DNA of 5,953 nt from Verrucomicrobiota bacterium (GTDB lineage: Bacteria > Verrucomicrobiota > Verrucomicrobiia > Chthoniobacterales > UBA10450), in NCBI GenBank assembly GCA_003218815.1, contig QHON01000192.1, positions 1-5,953 on the forward strand, in the 5' to 3' direction. This document shows, in pieces, positions 1 through 5,953 of this stretch. Made by a program: the position numbers and the translations under genes. How positions within the stretch are numbered: position 1 is the stretch's first letter; each line of letters starts with the position of its first letter. A model generated the notes under the pieces. It was not told the DNA's origin and searched no databases. It saw only the letters and a program-made list of their open reading frames with translations.

Positions 1-3000
1 CATCCCGAAACCGGTCAGGGCGATTCCCAAAAGTGGCCGGCCGGAATTCAGCGTTTGCATCAGATCGATACCGCTGCCATCGGGTAATCCGAGGTCGCTG
101 ATAAGCACATCAAATTCCTCCTTCTTGCTCAGGTCGAGCGCCGACTGAACCGTGCTAGCCGACTGCACATAATGGCCGCGCCGCCGAAGTAGTCTTGTGA
201 GCGATCGGTTTGTATCTTCGTGGTCCTCGACCAGCAGGATGCGCATGGTGTGGCGTTGTGGCGTCGTGGGGGAAACGGCTGGCGCGGTCCGAGCGTCCGC
301 CTTTTCGCAAGTGGGGAAGATCAATGTAAACGTGGCGCCTTTGTTTCGCCCGGCGCTTTCGGCGGTGATCGTTCCTTTATGGGCATCGACAAGCGTTTTG
401 CTGATGGCAAGGCCGAGACCCAAACCTCCGAACTGCGTCCAGCCAGCTTGCTCAAAAGCGTCAAAGATTTTCGGTAGTGATTCCGGTTCAATCCCGAAGC
501 CGGTATCGACTACTTTCACATGCAGTTGATCGCCTGCATCATTACTCGTGGAAACACAAATTTGACCGCCTTCGGGTGTAAACTTAACAGCGTTCTTGAT
601 GAGGTTCCAAAAGATCTGCTGAAGTCGCGCCGGGTCGGCTTGCAGATAGACTTTGTGGGCATCGAGATCGAGCCGAAGCACCAGGTGCTTTCGATCGATA
701 TCCGCCTGACAAATTTCGAGAGCATTTTGCAACAGCGTGTGAGCGTTAACGACTTCAAAATTGAGTTGGACCTTACCTCTGCTAATACGCGTTAGATCGA
801 GGAGATCATCGATGAGCCGCGCTTCCAATTCCACATTGCGGCGAATTATCTGCGTTGATTCCTGAATATTCTCCGGCAAGGCCTGTTCATTCTCGAGTGC
901 AATGGCAGACGCGAGCACCGGAGTAAGAGGAGTGCGCAACTCGTGGCTGAGCATCGCAAGAAACTGATCTTTCGCGAGATTCGAGCGCGCCTTTTCTTGC
1001 AACTCGAGGTTCGTTTTCTGCAACTCGTCCTGGCGATTTTGGAGTTCCACGGCAAGCAATTGCGATTGTTTGAGCAGGTTTTCCGTCCGCGTGTTCGCTT
1101 CAATCGTATTAAGCACAATGCCGATGCTCTCCGTCAGTTGATCGAGAAACGCCTGATGGGTGGAGGTGAAACGATCAAGCGATGAAAGTTCCATCACCGC
1201 TTTTACTTCTCCTTCGAACAAAATGGGCAGAATGACGATGTTCATCGGGCGCGACTCACCCAGACCGGAACTCACCTTCACGTAACCGTACGGGACGTCG
1301 GTCAGGACGATGCGTTTTTTTTCCAGCGCCGCTTGCCCGATCAAACTATCCCCCAATTTGAAGCGATTCTTTGCACCTCTCCGTTCGCGGTAGGCGTAGC
1401 TTGCCAAAAGCTTGAGTTCAGGTTCTTCCCCAGAGCTGTCCATGATATAGAAGACACCGTGTTGCGCAGAGACGACCGGGGCCAGTTCGGACAAGATAAG
1501 TTTGCCAACCGTTAGCAGGTCCCTTTGTCCTTGCAGCATTCGCGAGAATTTCGCGAGATTGGTTTTGAGCCAGTCCTGCTCTTCATTCCGCAACGTCGTG
1601 TCTTTCAAATTGCGGATCATTTCGTTGATATTGTCCTTCACGAATGCGACCTCGCCCTGCGCTTCCACCTGGATCGAACGTGTCAGGTCTCCTTCCGTAA
1701 CTGCCGTCGCAACCTCCACGATGGCGCGAAGCTGCGTAGTCAAATTTGCTGCTAGCCGGTTCACATTATCGGTCAAATCGCACCATGTACCGGCGGCGCC
1801 AGGCACGTTCGCTTGACCGCCTAGCTCTCCTTCAACACCGACTTCGCGCGCCACCGTCGTAACTTGCTCCGCGAAAGTGGCAAGCGTCTCCGTCATGCTG
1901 TTTATGGTGTTGGCGAGCTCAGCGATCTCGCCTTTCGCTTCGACAAGGAGCTTTTGCTTCAGATCGCCATTCGCGACCGCGGTAACAACTCTTGCAATAC
2001 CGCGCACCTGATTGGTCAGATTGCTGGCCATGGAATTCACGCTGTCCGTCAAATCTTTCCACGTCCCGCCAACTCCTTTGACCGTGGCTTGTCCTCCCAG
2101 CCTGCCCTCCGTGCCGACTTCGCGCGCGACGCGCGTCACTTCCGAAGCGAACGAATTGAGTTGATCCACCATCGTATTGACAGTGCTTTTGAGCTCAAGA
2201 ATTTCGCCTTTTACGTCGACCGTGATCTTTTTCGACAAATCGCCTCGCGCGACCGCCGTCGTCACCTCGGCAATATTGCGAACCTGACTCGTGAGATTGC
2301 CTGCCATCGAATTCACACTATCGGTCAAGTCTTTCCAAGTCCCGGCTACTCCTTTCACCTCCGCCTGACCGCCTAGTTCTCCTTCGGTGCCCACCTCACG
2401 AGCCACGCGCGTCACTTCCGACGCAAATGAACTGAGCTGGTCAACCATTGTGTTGACAGTGTCCTTCAACTCCGCAATTTCGCCTTTCACGTCGACCGTG
2501 ATCTTTTTCGACAAATCGCCTCGCGCGACCGCGGTTGTCACGAGAGCAATGTTTCGCACCTGCGCGGTCAGATTCGCCGCCATGAAATTAACCGAGTCGG
2601 TCAAATCCTTCCATGTCCCAGACACGCCGCGCACCGCAGCCTGACCACCAAGAATTCCCTCCGAGCCCACTTCGCGGGCAACGCGTGTCACTTCCGAGGC
2701 AAATGAACTCAATCGATCAACCAGCGTGTTGATCGTGTTCTTCATTTCGAGAATCTCACCGCGCACATCGACAGTGATCTTCTTCGAGAGATCGCCACTC
2801 GCGATCGCCGTCGTAACCTCAGCGATATTGCGGACCTGACCAGTCAGATTTCCCGCCATCAGGTTGACGTTGTCGGTCAAATTCTTCCACGTGCCGGCGA
2901 CGCCTCGCACATCCGCCTGCCCGCCCAGCTTACCTTCCGTCCCGACTTCCCGCGCCACGCGCGTTACTTCCGACGCGAACAAACGGAGCTGATCGACCAT

Positions 3001-4299
3001 CGTGTTGATCGTGTCTTTGAGCGCAAGAATCTCTCCGCGCACATCGACGGTGATCTTCTTCGACAAGTTGCCATTCGCAACAGCGGTAGTGACTTCGGCT
3101 ATGTTACGTACCTGCGCCGTGAGATTCCCGGCCATCGAATTCACACTGTCGGTCAAATCCTTCCAAGTTCCGGCTACTCCTTTCACATCCGCTTGGCCGC
3201 CAAGTTTTCCTTCCGTACCTACCTCGCGAGCCACGCGGGTTACTTCCGACGCGAATGAACTGAGCTGATCGACCATTGTGTTAATGGTATTTTTTAGCTC
3301 GAGAATTTCCCCTTTCACCTCGACCGTGATCTTCTTCGATAGATCCCCTGTCGCGACAGCAGTCGTGATTGCGGCAATGTTACGCACCTGACTGGTCAGA
3401 TTGCGTGCCATAAAATTGACCGAGTCGGTCAAATCCTTCCACGTCCCAGAGACGCCTTCTACCCGCGCTTGTCCGCCAAGGATCCCCTCGGAACCGACCT
3501 CGCGTGCTACGCGCGTAACTTCAGAGGCGAAAGAGCGTAACTGATCAACCATTGTGTTGACCGTGTCTTTCAACTCCAGAAACTCGCCTCTGACATCGAC
3601 TGTGATTTTCTTGGTCAGATCGCCATTCGCCACCGCCGTCGTCACAGTTGCGATGTTACGGACCTGCGCCGTAAGATTGCCGGCCATCAGGTTGACGTTT
3701 TCTGTCAAATCTTTCCAGGTGCCGGCGACCCCTTTGACCTTTGCCTGACCACCGAGCTTGCCCTCCGTGCCCACTTCACGAGCAACGCGTGTCACTTCCG
3801 AGGCAAATGCACCAAGCCGATCAACCATTCTGTTCACTGTTTTTGCTGTGCGCAAAAACTCTCCCTCGAGTGGCCGGCCTTCGATCTCAGTCGCCATGGT
3901 GTTGGATAAGTTGCCCTTCGCTACGGCCCCGATGACACGCGCCATTTCACTCGTCGGATGCACCAGATCGCCGATCAAATCATTGATCGATCCAATCGCT
4001 CGGGCCCACGAGTCCGACACGTCTCCGAGTGACGCTCTTTGAGTGATTCGGCCTTCCTTGCCAACCACGCGTCGGATCCGCTCGAGTTCACGCGTCATGC
4101 GCTGGTTGGTTCTAATTAGTTCATTAAACGCATCCGCGATTTTGCCAGCGACACCGGTCCAGTCATCCGGGAGTCGCGCCGAAAAATCACCACGTTTGAA
4201 TGCTACTAATGCGGTAAGTAGCCGCTTGGCATCGAGCTCGTTGCCGTTGAGCGAACCCCTTCCCGGACGCGCCAAGCGAACAGAAGTAGTCTTTCCCAT
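1..4299 (-). CDS. Soluble poly-HAMP hybrid sensor histidine kinase/response regulator (C-terminus beyond window)
   Basis: One frame is open from ATG 4299 to the window edge, 1433 codons, with no stop; an in-frame TAA at 4306-4308 limits the start. Domains in order: HAMP-like modules at about residues 28-161; eight 92-residue tandem HAMP units at 162-897; GAF at about 920-1065; a short coiled coil at about 1075-1110; HisKA with H-box SHELRTP (His1119); HATPase with N-box NLIKNAVKF (Asn1236), G1 DTGFG (Asp1265), F-box FDAFEQ and G2 GGLGLGLAI (about 1290-1298); a linker rich in Ala, Thr and Pro; then a receiver from about 1353 with acidic pair Glu1358/Asp1359, phosphoacceptor Asp1402 (SDLGLPDG) and Thr1429. 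The conserved receiver Lys and anything later lie outside the window. No hydrophobic segment is seen, so the protein should be cytosolic. All catalytic residues expected of an active kinase are present, implying ATP-dependent autophosphorylation on His1119 and transfer to Asp1402. The signal is unknown. No Shine-Dalgarno sequence precedes the start. The HAMP array resembles fungal group III (Nik1/Os-1) kinases. Confidence 0.96.
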   Translation of the reverse strand, partial: MGKTTSVRLARPGRGSLNGNELDAKRLLTALVAFKRGDFSARLPDDWTGVAGKIADAFNELIRTNQRMTRELERIRRVVGKEGRITQRASLGDVSDSWARAIGSINDLIGDLVHPTSEMARVIGAVAKGNLSNTMATEIEGRPLEGEFLRTAKTVNRMVDRLGAFASEVTRVAREVGTEGKLGGQAKVKGVAGTWKDLTENVNLMAGNLTAQVRNIATVTTAVANGDLTKKITVDVRGEFLELKDTVNTMVDQLRSFASEVTRVAREVGSEGILGGQARVEGVSGTWKDLTDSVNFMARNLTSQVRNIAAITTAVATGDLSKKITVEVKGEILELKNTINTMVDQLSSFASEVTRVAREVGTEGKLGGQADVKGVAGTWKDLTDSVNSMAGNLTAQVRNIAEVTTAVANGNLSKKITVDVRGEILALKDTINTMVDQLRLFASEVTRVAREVGTEGKLGGQADVRGVAGTWKNLTDNVNLMAGNLTGQVRNIAEVTTAIASGDLSKKITVDVRGEILEMKNTINTLVDRLSSFASEVTRVAREVGSEGILGGQAAVRGVSGTWKDLTDSVNFMAANLTAQVRNIALVTTAVARGDLSKKITVDVKGEIAELKDTVNTMVDQLSSFASEVTRVAREVGTEGELGGQAEVKGVAGTWKDLTDSVNSMAGNLTSQVRNIAEVTTAVARGDLSKKITVDVKGEILELKSTVNTMVDQLNSFASEVTRVAREVGTEGRLGGQATVKGVGGTWKDLTDSVNSMASNLTNQVRGIARVVTAVANGDLKQKLLVEAKGEIAELANTINSMTETLATFAEQVTTVAREVGVEGELGGQANVPGAAGTWCDLTDNVNRLAANLTTQLRAIVEVATAVTEGDLTRSIQVEAQGEVAFVKDNINEMIRNLKDTTLRNEEQDWLKTNLAKFSRMLQGQRDLLTVGKLILSELAPVVSAQHGVFYIMDSSGEEPELKLLASYAYRERRGAKNRFKLGDSLIGQAALEKKRIVLTDVPYGYVKVSSGLGESRPMNIVILPILFEGEVKAVMELSSLDRFTSTHQAFLDQLTESIGIVLNTIEANTRTENLLKQSQLLAVELQNRQDELQKTNLELQEKARSNLAKDQFLAMLSHELRTPLTPVLASAIALENEQALPENIQESTQIIRRNVELEARLIDDLLDLTRISRGKVQLNFEVVNAHTLLQNALEICQADIDRKHLVLRLDLDAHKVYLQADPARLQQIFWNLIKNAVKFTPEGGQICVSTSNDAGDQLHVKVVDTGFGIEPESLPKIFDAFEQAGWTQFGGLGLGLAISKTLVDAHKGTITAESAGRNKGATFTLIFPTCEKADARTAPAVSPTTPQRHTMRILLVEDHEDTNRSLTRLLRRRGHYVQSASTVQSALDLSKKEEFDVLISDLGLPDGSGIDLMQTLNSGRPLLGIALTGFGM
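1609..3816 (-). repeat. Eight in-frame tandem 276-bp units encoding 92-residue HAMP pairs
   Basis: Eight contiguous units, with no insertion or deletion, occupy 3541-3816, 3265-3540, 2989-3264, 2713-2988, 2437-2712, 2161-2436, 1885-2160 and 1609-1884 (units 1 to 8 in protein order). The Ala codon of the shared TRVAREVG motif falls at 3781, 3505, 3229, 2953, 2677, 2401, 2125 and 1849, always 276 bp apart. Each unit reads roughly FASEV, TRVAREVG, EGxLGGQA, GTWKDLT, NL, QVRNIA, VTTAVA, GDLSKKI, VDVKGEI, NTMVDQ. Both halves of the unit have the HAMP layout of helix, glycine-containing connector, helix. Units 1-6 are closely alike. Units 7 and 8 diverge, for example GTWCDLT in place of GTWKDLT in unit 8, as the array runs into the GAF domain. 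Confidence 0.97.
2161..3816 (-). repeat. 828-bp higher-order repeat: block A 2989-3816 (units 1-3) and block B 2161-2988 (units 4-6)
   Basis: Units pair as 1/4, 2/5 and 3/6. Units 1 and 4 share NVNLMAGNL. Units 2 and 5 share GSEGILGGQA and GVSGTWKDLTDSVNFMA. Units 3 and 6 share GVAGTWKDLTDSVNSMAGNL. The DNA agrees at a constant offset of 828 bp: cggctactcctttcac begins at 3171 and 2343; cgagtcggtcaaatccttcc begins at 3421 and 2593; gccatcaggttgacgtt begins at 3683 and 2855. The simplest reading is duplication of a three-unit block followed by divergence. Gene conversion or selection on alternating module types would be alternatives. Confidence 0.8.
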
Positions 4300-4578
4300 A
4301 AGAGATTAGAAAGTTGGCTCATCTTCGCCGTCGCGAATTTCGACACGTGAGATCAGAGCGATCATAGGCCAACGCTGTAGAATTAATCGCCCAATAGACC
4401 GGATAAGGTCGTATCGCCGGCAAAAAAATCGCAACATCGCGGGTCCCGCCTTTGGCAGGCGCAAAACAAGCCCGCTCTTCGCACCGGGGACCAAACGGCT
4501 ATGAGTCCCTGCTTTTAACATCTCAGATGCCGGACCGCGTGATCATTGCTGCCCTCGGGATAAACTGGCGAATTTCTA
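4300..4578. other. Gap between the DUF308 gene and the kinase; no convincing gene
   Basis: This 279-nt stretch is the leader of the kinase gene on the minus strand. It holds a small open frame (4306-4521, minus, 71 codons) that ends 6 nt before the kinase ATG and lies in the same frame. Its peptide resembles nothing I know and it has no Shine-Dalgarno site. A weak hairpin on the minus strand pairs 4457-4461 with 4447-4451, next to the near-palindrome gcgggtcccgc at 4439-4449. A run of seven T (minus strand) at 4422-4428 follows about 18 nt later, too far for a standard intrinsic terminator. A TATGAT hexamer on the minus strand (4361-4366) could be a -10 box, but I see no matching -35. None of these is firm. 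Confidence 0.4.
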
Positions 4579-5130
4579 CTACGATGGAAGCAGCGTCCGC
4601 ATACTGCGCAATCGGAAGCCAAAAAAGATCGTCAGAACACCGAACACGATTGCATACGATGCGATGAGCCAGAGCAGAACGAGGGCGCCCGGGACCGGAT
4701 TCCATAGAAGGAGCACGGCGAAGGCAATCGATGCCAGTCCCATGAGAACCAGTAACCACTCGCCTTTCACTTCCTTTCGCAGTTTGATTGCCAATCCAAT
4801 CTCAGCCGCGCCGATCATCAGCGCCCAGGCTGCGATGTAAATGATCAGCGCCAGTGCCGTTATGCCAGGCGCTCGGAATGTGAGGAAGCCGACAAGAACT
4901 CCGAGAATTCCGATGATGAGATGGAAACCCCAGTCGGGATCAGAGGCGCGACCTGCAGTCGCGCCAACAATGCGAAATACTCCGTCGATCAGCACCCAGG
5001 CTCCGAACAGCAGCACCAGGGTCGCCAGAGCTAAACCGGGGTACGCAAGCGCGATAACGCCGAAAACAATTCCACAGATGCCCCTTATCACCAGAACCCA
5101 CCAATTACGTTTTAAAGCTTCGATCATCAT
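4579..5130 (-). CDS. DUF308 / HdeD-like integral membrane protein
   Basis: 183 codons from ATG 5130, or 182 from the adjacent ATG at 5127, ending in TAG. About six transmembrane segments are visible, near residues 10-30, 32-55, 69-87, 89-113, 123-144 and 147-172. They form three helix pairs repeated every 57 residues: 39-residue repeats start at Arg16, Ile73 and Met130, with aligned Pro31/88/145, Trp45/Trp102/Tyr159 and Gly50/107/164. This internal threefold pattern and length are typical of the HdeD/DUF308 family. Escherichia coli HdeD is tied to acid resistance, but most members have no known function, so no role is assigned. The N-terminus (IEALKRNWW) is short and positively charged, with no cleavable signal. 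The two ATGs follow AAGGAG at only 2 or 5 nt, so the second (5127) is the better start. The gene lies on the same strand as its neighbours, 185 nt after one and 279 nt before the other, so it is probably transcribed on its own or only loosely with them. Confidence 0.88.
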   Translation of the reverse strand: MMIEALKRNWWVLVIRGICGIVFGVIALAYPGLALATLVLLFGAWVLIDGVFRIVGATAGRASDPDWGFHLIIGILGVLVGFLTFRAPGITALALIIYIAAWALMIGAAEIGLAIKLRKEVKGEWLLVLMGLASIAFAVLLLWNPVPGALVLLWLIASYAIVFGVLTIFFGFRLRSMRTLLPS

Positions 5131-5315
5131 TTCTCCTTTTGTTTGAGTTTGGATATGTACGAACGACCTGCCACTCTACTTTAGGGCAGGCTGCTTTCAG
5201 CTTGAGGCCGCGCGCAACCTCTGAAAAGGATAAAGTGGCCAGTTTTTGCGCATCGACCGCGAACAACTGCTCAATAAAGCGAAAAGACGCGCGCTTCGTA
5301 AGCTGCCATTCATCC
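5131..5315. other. Gap between the PAP2-like and DUF308 genes
   Basis: 185 nt holding the DUF308 leader. A 6-bp inverted repeat, cctgcc 5167-5172 with ggcagg 5185-5190 and a 12-nt loop, is the only symmetry noticed; it has no T run and is probably incidental. One minus-strand frame is open across the whole gap (5108-5347, 80 codons before a TAA at 5105-5107), with plausible codon use but no ATG or GTG start. No clear promoter was found. Confidence 0.4.
5133..5138 (-). promoter_or_regulatory. Shine-Dalgarno sequence of the DUF308 gene
   Basis: The minus strand reads AAGGAG, then AA, then ATGATG. The spacing is 2 nt to the first ATG and 5 nt to the second, which favours initiation at 5127. It is the only strong ribosome binding site in the window. 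Confidence 0.8.
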
Positions 5316-5894
5316 TCACGGCCACCAAGCCGCGACGATGCCGCCGCCTAATCCGAGCAAAGTTCCAGTCAGCATTTCCGCCAGATCGTGCCGTTGCAGA
5401 TGCAGGCGCGACCAGAATAAGATAACAGCTAAGGCAAAGGCAATGCCACCGAACAACGGATTAATACGGAAGAGGATCGTGCTGCAGTAAAATGCAAAAA
5501 GCGCGTGCAACGAAAGTTTAATTCGAAAATTCGCGATCGCTGCCACAAGGAAAAGCGCAAATGTAACCAGCGCGCCGCGCAGCACGAAATTCGAAGCAGG
5601 CAGGAACCAAAGCGCGACGATACCAATCGCCAAGAGCGGAATGACAACCGGATAGAACCGCTTCCGCTCCGTCCGCACCGAAATATCGGCATCACTCCAG
5701 TGCCCGGAGCGGACGCCGCCAAACAGCAGAAGAGCCGTCGGCAGAATCATTGAGACAAACAATACCAGTAAGACCGACAGCGCATCGCGGCGCGCGAGTC
5801 GCGATACGACAACAATGCCGACCGACACCGTAACAACAACCAAGGGATGACCCATCCACGAGACAGCGCGGGCAAACTGCGTAGCCGGTTTCAC
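5316..5894 (-). CDS. PAP2-superfamily-like integral membrane protein with a degenerate active site
   Basis: 192 codons from GTG 5894 to TGA. The protein is strongly hydrophobic, with about six or seven membrane segments (near 16-31, 40-59, 83-100, 103-121, 128-142, 146-161 and 174-191). The order of motifs recalls the PAP2 phosphatase signature (KxxxxxxRP, PSGH, SRxxxxxHxxxD). A basic stretch RTERKRFYP is at 74-82, KLSLH stands where PSGH is expected (126-130), and SRLHLQRHDLAE (162-173) keeps Ser, Arg and His169 with Glu173 in place of Asp. PAP2 enzymes remove phosphate from lipid phosphates or polyprenyl pyrophosphates at the membrane. Here motif 2 lacks the Pro and Gly, so activity is uncertain. 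The start is not secure: there is no Shine-Dalgarno site, an in-frame stop at 5919-5921 bounds the 5' side, and ATG 5855 (residue 14) is an alternative. The GTG overlaps by GTGA (5891-5894) with the stop of an open frame entering from the right edge, which could mean translational coupling. The family assignment rests on motif order and is moderate. Confidence 0.6.
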   Translation of the reverse strand: MKPATQFARAVSWMGHPLVVVTVSVGIVVVSRLARRDALSVLLVLFVSMILPTALLLFGGVRSGHWSDADISVRTERKRFYPVVIPLLAIGIVALWFLPASNFVLRGALVTFALFLVAAIANFRIKLSLHALFAFYCSTILFRINPLFGGIAFALAVILFWSRLHLQRHDLAEMLTGTLLGLGGGIVAAWWP

Positions 5895-5953
5895 AGGCGA
5901 TGTGTTAATGGCTCGACATTAAACATCTTCGATTTTAGAAGCCACCAATTCCG
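5891..5953 (-). other. Right-edge segment; possible tail of an upstream gene, frame undecided
   Basis: Two minus-strand frames could be the end of a gene entering the window. One runs 20 codons to a TGA at 5891-5893, overlapping the GTG of the PAP2-like gene by 4 nt. The other gives ELVASKIEDV and stops at 5919-5921. Both are too short to identify. The AT-rich run tctaaaatcgaagatgttt (minus strand) could equally be intergenic. No function is proposed. Confidence 0.25.

Noticed and set aside
846..1118. Minus-strand frame rich in Arg and Cys inside the kinase
   Set aside because: It is an out-of-frame reading of the coiled-coil/H-box region; the true frame carries SHELRTP and is continuous.
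1864..3748. Repeated plus-strand open frames across the HAMP array with similar peptides
   Set aside because: They are antisense shadows: the same 276-bp repeat read on the other strand gives similar peptides each time. The minus-strand frame has the full domain and motif content.
1609..3816. CRISPR array or satellite repeat
   Set aside because: The period is 276 bp with no spacers, divergence is mostly at third codon positions, and the frame is coding throughout.
4422..4461. Intrinsic terminator after the DUF308 gene
   Set aside because: The hairpin is short and the T run starts about 18 nt after it, so it lacks the usual layout; kept only as a note in the gap entry.
4841..5146. Plus-strand 101-codon frame antisense to the DUF308 gene
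   Set aside because: It is rich in Pro, Arg and Ser, typical of antisense of a hydrophobic gene, with no start signal or known motif.
5505..5753. Plus-strand 82-codon frame antisense to the PAP2-like gene
   Set aside because: Very basic, low-complexity peptide (Arg, Gln, Asn) as expected for the complement of membrane-helix codons; no ribosome binding site.

Overview
The window carries minus-strand genes from a bacterium of moderate GC content (a little above 50% by eye). The main content is a very large cytoplasmic hybrid sensor kinase built from tandem HAMP domains. Two small inner-membrane proteins lie upstream of it. The taxon cannot be fixed from the sequence alone. The long soluble poly-HAMP hybrid kinase, the DUF308/HdeD-like protein and the codon usage would fit an environmental Gram-negative, for example a soil verrucomicrobial lineage. 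This is an inference of low to moderate confidence.

Reading in the direction of transcription (from high to low coordinates): about 60 nt at the right edge hold at most the tail of an upstream gene. Next is a 192-codon, multi-pass membrane protein with a degenerate PAP2-phosphatase signature (5316-5894). A 185-nt gap follows, then a 183-codon DUF308/HdeD-like membrane protein (4579-5130) with a clear Shine-Dalgarno sequence and a threefold internal repeat. A 279-nt gap with no convincing gene separates it from the kinase. The kinase starts at 4299, stays open for 1433 codons and runs off the left edge inside its first receiver domain.

Visible kinase layout: N-terminal HAMP-like modules without a membrane anchor; eight tandem units of exactly 92 residues (276 bp), each seemingly a pair of HAMP modules; a GAF domain; a short coiled coil; HisKA with the H-box histidine at residue 1119; an HATPase domain with N, G1, F and G2 boxes; and a receiver with its phosphoacceptor Asp at 1402. 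The architecture closely resembles the fungal group III (Nik1/Os-1) osmosensing kinases but with an added GAF domain.

The most interesting structure is inside the repeat array. Units 1-3 and 4-6 match each other pairwise in both protein and DNA at an offset of exactly 828 bp, so the array appears to have grown by duplication of a three-unit block. Nothing shows that the three genes share a pathway. The gaps argue against a tight operon, though all lie on the same strand and the two small proteins are both membrane proteins.
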